Origin: Streptomyces viridochromogenes
GTDB taxonomy: Bacteria > Actinomycetota > Actinomycetes > Streptomycetales > Streptomycetaceae
Length of the DNA: 54,323 nt
NCBI RefSeq assembly: GCF_001270495.1
Contig: NZ_LGUR01000234.1
Span: 1 to 54,323, forward strand
Direction: 5' to 3'
Shown here: positions 35,753-44,858 of the stretch, in pieces
Numbering within the stretch: the first letter of the stretch is position 1
Layout of the letters: each line of letters begins with the position of its first letter
The notes under the pieces: generated by a model
Database searches by the model: none
Seen by the model: only the letters and a program-made list of their open reading frames with translations
Told to the model about the DNA's origin: nothing
Program-made: the position numbers and the translations under genes

Positions 35753-37255
35753 GTGGAGGGGGAGGGGCGCAGTGCCGCGCGCGTTCGCAACGAGCTTCTG
35801 GCCGAGATGGCCGGCGTGCTCGCGGCGACGGACACGGTGCGGCGGCAGACCGGTGCGGAGATGCTGGTGCAGGACCTGTCCGCGGAACTACGACTGTCGG
35901 TGGACCCGCGCCAGGACCAACCCCTTGGTTTGTGGGCGCGGCGCGTGGTGAAGGCCTGTGCCGAGGTCGACGAGGGACTTCAGGCCCTCGCGCGCTGTCT
36001 GGGCTACGCGGAGCAGGGGTCGGTGAGCGTGCTCGCGCTCTGGCGGCTCGTCGACGAGTGGGAGGCCGCCGCCTTCTTCAAGGACCAGGACCTGCATCCG
36101 CTGAGGCATGTCCTCCGTGAGATCCGGTCGACGGCACTTCTGACCACGCTTGCCCGTCGGGCCAGCCACTCTCGCACGCAGGAACTCGAGGAATGGTGCG
36201 AGACGGGGTGGGACGTCTTCTTACGCCTGGCCGGGAACAACACCGCGGCCGAGGAACTGCCTCCGTCGATGGCGTTCCTCTCCCTCATCTCCGAGTACCT
36301 GGTGAAGGAAGGCCGCGCCGAGGAGGCGGAGCAGCTGCGCCGTTGGAACCGCAAACAGGCCCAACTCCGAGGGCTCAGCGAGGAGATGGCGGTCTGGCAA
36401 CAGGGTGAGTTCGCCTCCCCTGCCGAAGCCTCGTTGCACCCGGCCTATCTGCTGATCCAGTTCGAACCGGACGGCCTGGAACCGGACAGCTTCTGGGTGG
36501 CTCACTGGCGGCAGTCCGATTCCGACGGCTGGCACCCCGTACCCGGCGAGACGCTCAAGCTACGCCGGGACGAACTCCAGGCCGCCGTGGACCGTCTCAT
36601 CGAACAGGCCGAGGAACGCTGGTGGGACCTGCGTCAGCCCGTCGTGATCGAATTCATCCTTCCTTGGTCTCTGTTGGGGGAACCCGTGGAGTGGTGGCAC
36701 AAGGAGGCCGACGCGGCCGTGCCCACGCCGCTGGTCATGGATTACACGATCGTGGTCCGTAGTTTCGAGCGCCTGCGCAAGGCGGCCTGGCACCGGCGCT
36801 GGAACAACCGCTGGCGGCACCTCAAGGACAGGCCCGCGGAGAGCCGCTCGCACTGGAGCCTGCCGAACCAGTCCGCGTTCCATCTGGAACGGGAACTCAA
36901 GAGCGACCAGCAGATCGTCTGCCTCGTGCTGAGCGCACCGCCGGGCGGCGATTCACCCGTCGCCCACCAGGAGTTCGTGGCGGCCTTGCGGGCGGGCATC
37001 CCGGCCATCCTCTGGGACCGGAACGGATCCGGCACCGCCTTTCGTGAGGCGGCCGCCGACATCGTCCAGGAACGCGGGCTGGCCGGAGTTCTGGAGCGCA
37101 CTCGACGCTGGCGGCACGAGGCGCTGGCCATGGGGCCGGACGAGTGGCACACACATGTGGGCCGCCATCTGGCCCTTCTCCTCGACGATCCGGAACGCAT
37201 GCCCGGTCCGACGGTCTCGGGCGGCGATTCCGACAGTGCTGGAATAGGACCTTGA
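35753..37255 (+). CDS. EAD-VMAP-C protein (vWA-MoxR-associated conflict protein)
   Basis: A 500-residue protein starting at GTG 35753, which has gagggagg at 35738-35745; an earlier in-frame ATG (35729) lacks such a site. Residues ~5-85 form an all-helical effector-associated domain (ELLAEMAGVLAATDTV ... CLGYAEQGSVSVLALWRLVDEW). A helical middle follows, and from about residue 230 the VMAP-C domain: HPAYLLIQFEPDGLEPDSFW, then LRRDELQAAVDRLIEQAE, VIEFILPWSLLGEPVEWW and a C-terminal segment with VAALRAGIPAILWDR. VMAP proteins link NTPase sensors to effectors via EADs. Only 105 bases separate it from the vWA/NB-ARC/TPR gene, so they are probably cotranscribed. No MoxR ATPase gene is present, unusual for a VMAP ternary system. 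Confidence 0.75.
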   Translation: MEGEGRSAARVRNELLAEMAGVLAATDTVRRQTGAEMLVQDLSAELRLSVDPRQDQPLGLWARRVVKACAEVDEGLQALARCLGYAEQGSVSVLALWRLVDEWEAAAFFKDQDLHPLRHVLREIRSTALLTTLARRASHSRTQELEEWCETGWDVFLRLAGNNTAAEELPPSMAFLSLISEYLVKEGRAEEAEQLRRWNRKQAQLRGLSEEMAVWQQGEFASPAEASLHPAYLLIQFEPDGLEPDSFWVAHWRQSDSDGWHPVPGETLKLRRDELQAAVDRLIEQAEERWWDLRQPVVIEFILPWSLLGEPVEWWHKEADAAVPTPLVMDYTIVVRSFERLRKAAWHRRWNNRWRHLKDRPAESRSHWSLPNQSAFHLERELKSDQQIVCLVLSAPPGGDSPVAHQEFVAALRAGIPAILWDRNGSGTAFREAAADIVQERGLAGVLERTRRWRHEALAMGPDEWHTHVGRHLALLLDDPERMPGPTVSGGDSDSAGIGP

Positions 37256-37360
37256 CCGCGGACGGGGGACAGAAGGGAGCGAACTCTGCCATGTCAGGTG
37301 GGTCGACCGGCACATGCAACCACCCGCCGGGACTGTGGGTAGGCTGGCCCTCACGCGGGG

Positions 37361-40300
37361 TTGTTGTCGCAACTGGTACCAGAGCTGGAACTGGAGGCCA
37401 CCTGTCCCCGTCTCCGCGACAGCAACGAAGCCGTGAGAGTGACCATGGCCAGTGACCACGCGCGGCTCCGCCCCTTACGGTCCGGAGCCGATCTGACGCG
37501 CCTGTGGAGCGACTGGAGCTTCGAGGGCGACGCAGCACCCAGAGAAGCCGTCCTCGTCATCGACTCCCATGTGAGCATGCGCGTGTGGGACGAGGCGACG
37601 GACAGCCTCGCCCGCACCCTGGCCAGGAGTTTCACCGTCGTCCAGAAGACGGATCTGCTGGGCACGGACGAGACACTGCCGACCCGCGTGCGCGCAGAGC
37701 GCTCCTTGGAGCCGCCGGCCGACGGAACGCGCCGGGTGGTCCTCGTGGTCACGGACGGCCTGGCGGCCGGCTGGCATCTGGGCTCGGTGCAGCCACTCCT
37801 GCGACGCTGGGGGCTGTCCTGGCCGGTCGCTGTGATCAACCTTCTGCCGCCCCACATCTGGTTCCGAACGGGACTCGATGTGCTGCCCGTGCGGATCCGC
37901 ACCCGCCGCGCCTGGGCCGCCAACGCGGAGTGGGAGTGCCACGAGCAGGAGGGCTCCGCGGCACTGCGCGGGGTGAGCATGGACTTGACCGGTCCGGCCG
38001 ATCTCGCGGAGGGCGACAGCAACCCGGTCGCCGTTCCCGTTCTCTCGCTCACCCACCATGGCGCGCACGCGCTGTCCGCGATGCTGGCCGGGGCGGACGC
38101 GGACCCGCTGGACCTGCCCGCGACACCGGCCACCGAGTGGAAGGGGCGGGCGGACGCGGCGCGGGCATTTCCGTGGGCGGCCGAGTACACCGGAACCCAG
38201 GAGCCGCCGTCCGCCGCCGAGCGCGTCTTCGAGTTCCGCGCGGCGGCTTCCCCCACCGCATTCCATCTGGGCACTCGCCTGGCTGCGGCACCACTCAGTC
38301 TGCCGATCGTCCGCAGGCTGATCCGGTCGACTCCCGGCGCGGAGCCGGTGCACGCCTCCGAGTTCTTCATGAGCGGACTGGTCCGTCCGACCGGTGTGCA
38401 CGCCGACGCCCCCGATGCGCTGGCGTACGACTTCCTTCCCGACGCCCGTGCGCAACTCCTCGCGCAAGGCCGCCGGAGTGCCACCCTCCGTACCTTGCGC
38501 GAGGTCCGCGAGGTGCTGGCCTCGGCTCCGGCGACCGCGTCTCTCCTGCCGCCCCCCGCGGAACCGCTGACCGCGGCATCGAAGCCGCGGGTGACGCGAA
38601 AGAGCGCCCCCTTCCTCCGCGTGGAGCTGATGGCGCTGAACGCCTTGTCCGGGTCACACCTTCAGCGTGCCCGATTGTTGCGGAATGCCCTGAAATGGCA
38701 CGATCAGCGGTATGCAGTACCCCTTGCGAAGGTCCCGCCCGCCGGGACCGCCTTAGTGCCGTCCACCACCTCCGGAGTCATCGAAGGAGCCCCGCCGATG
38801 TCCACCACGCCCCAACGCGCCATGGAGGGAGAACGCACCGTACAACCGCGCGTCTGGGGGAATCTGCCGCCGCGGAATCAGAACTTCACCGGCCGCACGG
38901 AACTGCTCGACCTGCTCGAACAGCGGTTGCGGGAGGGTACGACCACGGTTCTGCCCGAGGCCATCCACGGGATGGGTGGCGTGGGGAAGACGCAGTTGGC
39001 GATCGAGTACGCCTACCGGCATCAGTCGGAGTACGACATCGTGTGGTGGATCCCCTCGGAGCGGCCGGGGCAGATCGGTCAGTCTCTGGTGGAGCTGGCC
39101 AGGAGGCTGGGGCTGGTCACCACGCCCGAGGCCAACGTCGCGGGTCCGGCGGTCCGGGAGGCACTGCGCGAGGGGCGTCCGTACGCCAGGTGGTTGCTCA
39201 TTTTTGATAATGCGGACAGTCCTGAACAAGTACGACCCTATTTTCCCACCGGCGGCACCGGCACGATCCTGGTCACCTCACGAAACCGCCGCTGGGGGCT
39301 GGTGGGCGGCTCCCTCGAAGTGGACGTGTTCACCCGCGAGGAGAGCAAGGAACTGCTTCAAGGATCAGGGCCCGGTCTCGCCGATGCCGAGGCCGAGGCG
39401 CTGGCGGACGCGCTGGGTGACCTCCCGCTGGCCCTGGTGCAGGCAGCCGCCTGGCGGGCGGAGACCGGCATGCCCGCGTCCGAGTACCTACGGCTCTTCG
39501 AGAGCAAGCAGAACGAGCTGCTGGAGACGGCGCCACCGCCGGACTACCAACTGCCGGTGGCCGCCGCCTGGAACGTCTCTCTCGACCACCTGGAGACCCG
39601 CAGCCCCGCCGCACTACGGCTGCTGCAGCTGTGCTCGTACTTCGCCCCCGACCCCATCTCCAGGCAAATCCTCTCCGGCCCGGGAAACAACGCCATCTTC
39701 CCGGAGCTGGATGCGGCTCTGAACGACCCGATGAAGCTCGCGCGCGCGATACGGGAGATCAACCGCTACTCACTCGCCCGTATCGACCACCGCACGAACT
39801 CTATCGAGATGCACAGGTTGGTCCAGCACGTGCTGATCAACCGCATGAGCCCAGAGGAGCAGAGCCGCATGCGCGAAGGCGCCCACGCCCTGATGGCGTC
39901 CGCCGACCCGAGGACGCCCACGGATCCGGAGAGCTGGCCTCGTTATGCGGAGCTCTACACCCATGTCATCGCATCCAACGCCGTAACCTCCGACCAGCCC
40001 TGGGTGCGCCAGCTGGTGATGAACATCGCCAAGTACCTCTACTACTGGGGCGATCACGAGGTCTCCCTGGACTTCACCGAGACCGCCTGGGAAGCCTGGG
40101 TGGACACCTTCGGTGAGGAGGACGTACAGACGCTCCTCCTGGGCCGGTGGCTGGTCTTCGTTTATCTGATGGTCGGCCGGTACAGCGACGCTTCCACGCT
40201 GGTCGAGCGCATCAGGGGCGTACACGAGCGCTTCTCCGCGCCGGACAGCGAGGAGGCGCTGGACGCGACCCAGATGGAAGCCGCGGTACGACGGGTACAA

Positions 40301-41350
40301 GGCCGCTTCCCGGACGGTGCCGAACTGGACCGGCTGGTCTACGAACGGGCCCACCGGGCCTTCGGCGACGACGACCCGGCCAGCCTCAACATGGCCCACA
40401 ACCTGGGCGTCAGCCTCCGCCTCACCGGCGCCTTCCGGGAGGCTCTCGAACTCGACCGGAAGACCTGGCATCTGAAGCTGCGTCTGTTCGGGCGGGACGA
40501 CCAGCGCAGTCTCATCACCGAGAACTCGATCGCCATCGACGTACGCGAGTCCGGGGACTACATCGGTGCGCTCCGGTTGCAGGAAGCCGCGTTGGAGGCC
40601 TTCCGGGACGTCTTCGGGAACGACAACCCCGCCACCATCGGTACCGAGCGCGAACTGGGAATCGCGTGCCGGAAGGCGGGCCTGCACCACCGCGCGATGG
40701 AGCTGGCGATCCAGTCCCACGAATCCTTCACCCGACGTTACGGAGACACCCACCCGCAGTCCCTGGCCAGCGCCCTGCCCCTCGCCATCGCGCTTCGCCA
40801 GAACGGCGACCTCGAGGCGGCCAGGGCACGCGGGGCCCAGGCCTGCGCCGGTTACCGCAAGGTCTTCCACCCCCAGCACCCCTACGCGCTGTCCGCGGAC
40901 GTCGGTCTCGCGGTGTCCGAACGGCTGCTGGGCAATCCGGGGGAGGCCCGCCGGCTGGACGAAGGTGCCCTCGCCGGCCTGACCGCCAGTCTCGGCTCCG
41001 ATCACCCCTTCACCCTGGTGGCCGCGGTGAACCTGGCCAGTGACCTGGCGGGGCTCGGCGACTACGAGGCGGCGGTCGCCCAGGGGCGTGACACGCTGGG
41101 CCGGTGCCAGGAGACGTTCGGCCCCGATCATCCGACCACCCTGGCCTGCGCCGGAAACCTCGCGATGGATCTGCTGTCCCTGGGGCTCGACGACGAGGGT
41201 ACGGCGCTCCGGAACGACACGCGGGAACGCCTGCGCCGGGTACTGGACACGCCCCGTGACGACCATGGCGCAACCACACCGCACCCGGCGACGGTGGCCT
41301 TCCAGGAAGGCAAGCGTGCGAACTGCGACATCGACCCCATGCCGCTGTAA
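37361..41350 (+). CDS. fxsT: vWA-like/NB-ARC/TPR protein (FxsT-like, SAV_2336 N-terminal domain)
   Basis: About 1300 residues. The N-terminal part (to ~400) is the SAV_2336-type domain with a vWA-like strand VLVIDSHVSMRVW, where D-S-H-V-S resembles a MIDAS, and RSATLRTLREVREVL near its end. After a linker comes an NB-ARC STAND ATPase: Walker A GMGGVGKTQLAIEYAY (~537), Walker B WLLIFDNAD (~611), ILVTSRNRRW and GDLPLALVQAAAW. From ~880 to the C-terminus are tetratricopeptide repeats of the HP-T type. This is the architecture of the TPR protein in FxSxx-COOH clusters and of NLR-like sensors; NTP-dependent oligomerisation on ligand binding is expected. The start is uncertain: the frame is open from 37343, and TTG 37361 and ATG 37445 are both possible. 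It converges on the HExxH gene. Confidence 0.8.
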   Translation: MLSQLVPELELEATCPRLRDSNEAVRVTMASDHARLRPLRSGADLTRLWSDWSFEGDAAPREAVLVIDSHVSMRVWDEATDSLARTLARSFTVVQKTDLLGTDETLPTRVRAERSLEPPADGTRRVVLVVTDGLAAGWHLGSVQPLLRRWGLSWPVAVINLLPPHIWFRTGLDVLPVRIRTRRAWAANAEWECHEQEGSAALRGVSMDLTGPADLAEGDSNPVAVPVLSLTHHGAHALSAMLAGADADPLDLPATPATEWKGRADAARAFPWAAEYTGTQEPPSAAERVFEFRAAASPTAFHLGTRLAAAPLSLPIVRRLIRSTPGAEPVHASEFFMSGLVRPTGVHADAPDALAYDFLPDARAQLLAQGRRSATLRTLREVREVLASAPATASLLPPPAEPLTAASKPRVTRKSAPFLRVELMALNALSGSHLQRARLLRNALKWHDQRYAVPLAKVPPAGTALVPSTTSGVIEGAPPMSTTPQRAMEGERTVQPRVWGNLPPRNQNFTGRTELLDLLEQRLREGTTTVLPEAIHGMGGVGKTQLAIEYAYRHQSEYDIVWWIPSERPGQIGQSLVELARRLGLVTTPEANVAGPAVREALREGRPYARWLLIFDNADSPEQVRPYFPTGGTGTILVTSRNRRWGLVGGSLEVDVFTREESKELLQGSGPGLADAEAEALADALGDLPLALVQAAAWRAETGMPASEYLRLFESKQNELLETAPPPDYQLPVAAAWNVSLDHLETRSPAALRLLQLCSYFAPDPISRQILSGPGNNAIFPELDAALNDPMKLARAIREINRYSLARIDHRTNSIEMHRLVQHVLINRMSPEEQSRMREGAHALMASADPRTPTDPESWPRYAELYTHVIASNAVTSDQPWVRQLVMNIAKYLYYWGDHEVSLDFTETAWEAWVDTFGEEDVQTLLLGRWLVFVYLMVGRYSDASTLVERIRGVHERFSAPDSEEALDATQMEAAVRRVQGRFPDGAELDRLVYERAHRAFGDDDPASLNMAHNLGVSLRLTGAFREALELDRKTWHLKLRLFGRDDQRSLITENSIAIDVRESGDYIGALRLQEAALEAFRDVFGNDNPATIGTERELGIACRKAGLHHRAMELAIQSHESFTRRYGDTHPQSLASALPLAIALRQNGDLEAARARGAQACAGYRKVFHPQHPYALSADVGLAVSERLLGNPGEARRLDEGALAGLTASLGSDHPFTLVAAVNLASDLAGLGDYEAAVAQGRDTLGRCQETFGPDHPTTLACAGNLAMDLLSLGLDDEGTALRNDTRERLRRVLDTPRDDHGATTPHPATVAFQEGKRANCDIDPMPL

Positions 41351-41365
41351 GAAGAGCTGAGCCCA

Positions 41366-41411
41366 GGGCCGAAGGGGCTGCGCGGGGACGCGCGTGCAGC
41401 CCCTTCGGCCC
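41366..41411. terminator. Strong bidirectional terminator between convergent operons
   Basis: A perfect 16-base inverted repeat (gggccgaaggggctgc, 41366-41381, with its complement at 41396-41411) encloses a 14-base loop between the stops of the TPR and HExxH genes. Confidence 0.85.
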
Positions 41412-41423
41412 TCGTGCGGCCCC

Positions 41424-43316
41424 TCAGCCGGGTGTTCCCGGCGGCCTTCCGGCGCCGGCCAGCCAGGTGGCCAGGACCACCGGGTCGGGGCGCTCCCCGT
41501 ACTCGGCCCGCAGAGTGCCGCGGACCGCGCGGGCCCACTCCGGTGAGCGCAGCAGGAACCGGCAGGCGGGCTGCTGTTCGGGGCTGTCTGCCAGGGCCCG
41601 GCCCAGGGCGGCCCAGGAGCCCACCGGCGGGTCCCCGTACAGGAGCCGGTCCGCTAACTCCCGCCTGGCGTCAGCCCGGTCCTCCCGGGCCAGCAGGATG
41701 TCGACACGGTCGGCTCCCCGAACCCCTTCCCCGGCGCCGGCGGGGTCCCGCCAGGAGCCGTCCGGGGCCGCGAGGCGATGCCTCGCCAGAACCGCCGCCG
41801 TGTCGAGGAAGTGGGCTTCGCCGTCCGGCGCCACCGCCACCGGCGCGGTGTGCAGGGACGGGGGACAGTCGTCGCGCCGTCGCCACGCGCGCACGGCCTC
41901 GTCCACCACCTCGGGTGACGGCCTCAGATGATGCTCCCGCCACCGCGCACGGTGACTTGCCGCCGCCTCACGGGCCAGCCGCAGTTCCACGGCGGGGACA
42001 TCGTCACTGAGCCATCCGGCGCAGCTTTGCGCCAGGGAGTCCAGGAGCCTGCGTCCCAAGGGCGTCAGCCGTTCGTGGCGCCGGACGGCGTCGAGTGCCG
42101 ACCACACCGCGTCCCGCCACAGGGCGAACTCGAAGTGGGCCAACGGCGCGCGTGCTCCTTCGGCGGCCCGCCGGTGGACCCGCCAGAAGCGGGTGACGCC
42201 CAGGAAGGCGTAGATGCCGTGGAGCATCCCCTCCAGCGGTCTCGGGTCGTCGCGCCACGGGGCACGGAACAGGTCCGGCTGTTCCTCCGTTTCGGGCTGT
42301 CGTACCAGCGGCGCCAAGTGCGTCAGGGCACCGAGTTTGACGTGCTGGAATTCGTGCACCAGGGTCGCGGCCAGCTCGGCACCCTCGTCGGACAGGGAGA
42401 TGTTGAGTCCGCCGAATGCTTCCGCGGAGGAGCTGCTGTACGGCCGAAACCTTTCTCCTCTGGGGAGGGGCGTAATGGACATCAGCCCTCGACGCAGCGC
42501 GTCCACAAAGGTCGGTTCGTCGCGTTGCAGGATGTCCCACGCCTCGGCCAGTGAGGAGCGCCATGCCCGGGCCTCGGACTCCGAAAGGGCTCGCGGGGCA
42601 CTGGCGCCGGAGAAGCCGCGATAGGGGTCGTGTTCCTCAAGGGTCACGGACCGGGCGGCGGTGCCCCGCCCCAGCGTCACGCGTCGCGTGGGCTGCCAGC
42701 CCGGCGCTCGTCGCGCCCGGTCGGGGCCGACGACGACCTCGCCGCCGCTTCCCGTGATCCGAAGGCGCCGCTGGTCTCCGGTGACGCGCGCGGTCGTCCA
42801 GTCCTCGTCGGTCGGGAGAACCGCGTAGCCCAGGCCCGGAAGGGAGACCGTTCCCTGGTTCACCGGAACCGTCGACGTGAACTCGATGCGGGCCGCGGCG
42901 GCCGAAGCGGAGGCGAGGGAAGCCAGGTGTCCCAGCGTCGCCCAGAGCGGGATCTCGCTGTCCAGGGTCTTCCGCAGGATTCGTAGTGAACATGACAGCC
43001 ACGTACCCGTGCCCGGCGCCATCAGGACGTCCTCGACCACCTCTGGTGCCTTGGCCTGCACCCGCTCGAGCAACTCCCAGGCATCGCTCAGCGACAGAGG
43101 CGAGTCGTCGGAACCGGAGGAGAGGCCGACACTCCGGTCGTACAGAGCCCGCAGAAGCAGTAACCGGCGGCTGTGTTCCGCGCCGATCAGCTCGTCGACC
43201 AGGGCACCGTCGCCGCTGCCCTGGAGGAGCCCGTCCAGGCCGTTCGCCGAGATACTGTGCCAAGCGGATCGATCGTCAGGCGTGCCGCTCATCGAGCGCA
43301 CTGGCATTCTCCACAC
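41424..43316 (-). CDS. HExxH peptide-modification enzyme (TIGR04267-like)
   Basis: A 630-residue protein whose centre carries LAATLVHEFQHVKLGAL (HEFQH, about residues 338-342) with a preceding GGLNISLSDEGAE and a following charged helix with EGMLHGIYAFLGV. This matches the HEXXH family found next to FxSxx-COOH peptides, where it is often fused to or beside the radical-SAM enzyme FxsB. From memory, some members use iron and 2-oxoglutarate to hydroxylate peptide side chains rather than acting as proteases. Here the gene stands alone, directly after an FxsA-like precursor (15 bases between), so it is the only maturation enzyme visible. Start codons at 43316 (GTG), 43307 and 43292 (ATG) are all possible. 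It shares a terminator with the opposing TPR gene. Confidence 0.75.
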   Translation of the reverse strand: MWRMPVRSMSGTPDDRSAWHSISANGLDGLLQGSGDGALVDELIGAEHSRRLLLLRALYDRSVGLSSGSDDSPLSLSDAWELLERVQAKAPEVVEDVLMAPGTGTWLSCSLRILRKTLDSEIPLWATLGHLASLASASAAAARIEFTSTVPVNQGTVSLPGLGYAVLPTDEDWTTARVTGDQRRLRITGSGGEVVVGPDRARRAPGWQPTRRVTLGRGTAARSVTLEEHDPYRGFSGASAPRALSESEARAWRSSLAEAWDILQRDEPTFVDALRRGLMSITPLPRGERFRPYSSSSAEAFGGLNISLSDEGAELAATLVHEFQHVKLGALTHLAPLVRQPETEEQPDLFRAPWRDDPRPLEGMLHGIYAFLGVTRFWRVHRRAAEGARAPLAHFEFALWRDAVWSALDAVRRHERLTPLGRRLLDSLAQSCAGWLSDDVPAVELRLAREAAASHRARWREHHLRPSPEVVDEAVRAWRRRDDCPPSLHTAPVAVAPDGEAHFLDTAAVLARHRLAAPDGSWRDPAGAGEGVRGADRVDILLAREDRADARRELADRLLYGDPPVGSWAALGRALADSPEQQPACRFLLRSPEWARAVRGTLRAEYGERPDPVVLATWLAGAGRPPGTPG

Positions 43317-43331
43317 ACGTTTGTCGCCCTA

Positions 43332-43517
43332 CTACTCGGTGACTCCGTGGGTCTGATTGACGCCCGCCACTGTGATCGCGTGAGGATCATCGACTTCGCT
43401 CAGCAGCCGGTCGAGTGCCTCGGACAGGGCTGGGCCGTCCAGAGAACGCAACGCCTCAAGTGATACTCCTGAGAGGTCCATGAGCCCGGACTCAAGGGCC
43501 TGCGTCGCCCGTTCCAT
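43332..43517 (-). CDS. fxsA: FxsA-like precursor peptide lacking the FxSxx-COOH tail
   Basis: A 61-residue peptide starting at ATG 43517, with a purine-rich ggggaggggac ten bases upstream; an in-frame ATG at 43571 would add 18 glycine-rich residues. Its body LESGLMDLSGVSLEALRSL then LSEALDRLLSEVDDPHA is the leader of FxSxx-COOH peptides (S-L-x-x-L-x-x-L-D, A-L-x-R-x-L). These peptides normally end in F-x-S-x-x, which FxsB crosslinks; here the end is ITVAGVNQTHGVTE with no Phe, Trp or Tyr. The sequence was checked in this frame to its TAG stop. It lies between the EAD-protease and HExxH genes on the same strand. The precursor call is good by leader and context; the modified residues are unknown. 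Confidence 0.7.
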   Translation of the reverse strand: MERATQALESGLMDLSGVSLEALRSLDGPALSEALDRLLSEVDDPHAITVAGVNQTHGVTE

Positions 43518-43630
43518 GGCTGCCAAGTCCCCTCCCCCTGTATGCTCGCCCGACTGTCCCGTCCCCCTCATGATGGCCCAGGGGGACGTGGCCCGAAACC
43601 CTGCGTGGCAGCCCTAGTCGCCATATCAAG

Positions 43631-44731
43631 TCAGTTGTGGCGCAGGACCAGTTCGGCCGCCACGCGGTCGACGGCGCGTAGCTCCTCCGAGCCCTCCTCC
43701 CACAGGCGCAGTGCTTCCATGAACCTGTCGAGGGTGCCGGGATAGCGCAGACAGGTGCGCAGCACGCCGTACACGTCGAACCGCAGCCGGTCGTCGCGCG
43801 GGCGATGGGCGGCCACCCGGGGGTCGACGCTTTCCAGGATCGTGTCGAGGCCGTTCGGCCTGCGGAGCGAGGGCAGCGCCGTCAAGGCGTCCACCAGGTC
43901 CTTCAGTTCGCTCATCGGCAGGGTGGACGGCAGCGAAGCGAGGGTCGGGGGAGCCGGCGGGGACATGTCCGCGGTATGGCGGGAGCCGATCGGTACCGGC
44001 CGGGCCGGTAGGCCGGCGTGGGTCTGGAGCAGTTCGAGTTCGGGAGCATCCAGGACCTCGTACCAGCACTGCACCCGAACCGCCGCCAGCCGTCCGAGGC
44101 CGTCGGATCGGTGATGTGCGGTGATCAGGCCGATGATGGCGCCGTCGCACCAGAGAGCGGCGCCGGACATGCCCTCCCAGGGAGAGCGCCGGGGTCCGAC
44201 CTCGTCGGCCGGGGGCGCGACGGCCACCTCGAAGGTTCCCTCCCGCCGGTTGGAGAGGACGGACACCGTGCCGTCGACGTGGCAGGAGTCCCGGAACCGG
44301 GCAGGCGGGCCCTCCGCGGCGAGCCCGGAGCCCGCTTGCTCGCGCACTTTGAAGCGGGGAAACCCGACAGCGGTGACACGCAGGGTGGCTTCCGAGTCCG
44401 GAACCACCGCGTAACGGGGCGTGTGATGGACGGGTGGGGCGACGGACGGGCGGTCGGCCAGTTCCAGCAGGGAGAGGTCGGCGGGACCGGAGCGCAGGAC
44501 CACGTGGGCGGCGGTGATCCACTCGCCGGGGCGATCCGCCTCGAAGCGGACCCCCAGCGTGGTCAGGGGCGGCTCGATCAGGTGAGCGGCGGTGAGGACA
44601 TGCCGGTCACCGACGCGATAACCGGAGCCCCGACGTCCTGGCGCGCCACCCGGGCGACCCACCAGTACCTCCGCGACTCGGGCCATCTCCAATCCTGGGA
44701 TCCCCCGCTGCCGTTCGCTCATCCCGGGCAT
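43631..44731 (-). CDS. Trypsin-like serine protease with C-terminal effector-associated domain
   Basis: A 366-residue protein. The protease half has the full chymotrypsin-fold triad: His50 (VLTAAHLIE), Asp85 (PADLSLLEL) and Ser189 (WEGMSGAALW). No signal peptide or transmembrane helix is present, so it acts in the cytoplasm. A proline-rich linker leads to a helical C-terminal domain of ~90 residues (ELKDLVDALTALPSLRR ... VYGVLRTCLRYPGTLDRF) that reads as an EAD2-type effector-associated domain and resembles the N-terminal domain of the VMAP protein at 35.75 kb. EADs bring effectors to sensors by like-with-like contacts. Start at ATG 44731 or ATG 44722. It is the first gene of the leftward operon protease-precursor-HExxH, with 113 bases before the precursor. 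Candidate substrates are the precursor or a cell-death target. Confidence 0.85.
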   Translation of the reverse strand: MPGMSERQRGIPGLEMARVAEVLVGRPGGAPGRRGSGYRVGDRHVLTAAHLIEPPLTTLGVRFEADRPGEWITAAHVVLRSGPADLSLLELADRPSVAPPVHHTPRYAVVPDSEATLRVTAVGFPRFKVREQAGSGLAAEGPPARFRDSCHVDGTVSVLSNRREGTFEVAVAPPADEVGPRRSPWEGMSGAALWCDGAIIGLITAHHRSDGLGRLAAVRVQCWYEVLDAPELELLQTHAGLPARPVPIGSRHTADMSPPAPPTLASLPSTLPMSELKDLVDALTALPSLRRPNGLDTILESVDPRVAAHRPRDDRLRFDVYGVLRTCLRYPGTLDRFMEALRLWEEGSEELRAVDRVAAELVLRHN

Positions 44732-44858
44732 CTACCCCGGGGTGTGGCCCCGTAATGGCGACGGGACCAGGACGGCGGGGGGAGGGGATCGGTGCGCCTC
44801 GCCACCATGAACGCCCGCTCGGTCAAACCGATCACACAACCCGCAGTATGGTGGCCGC

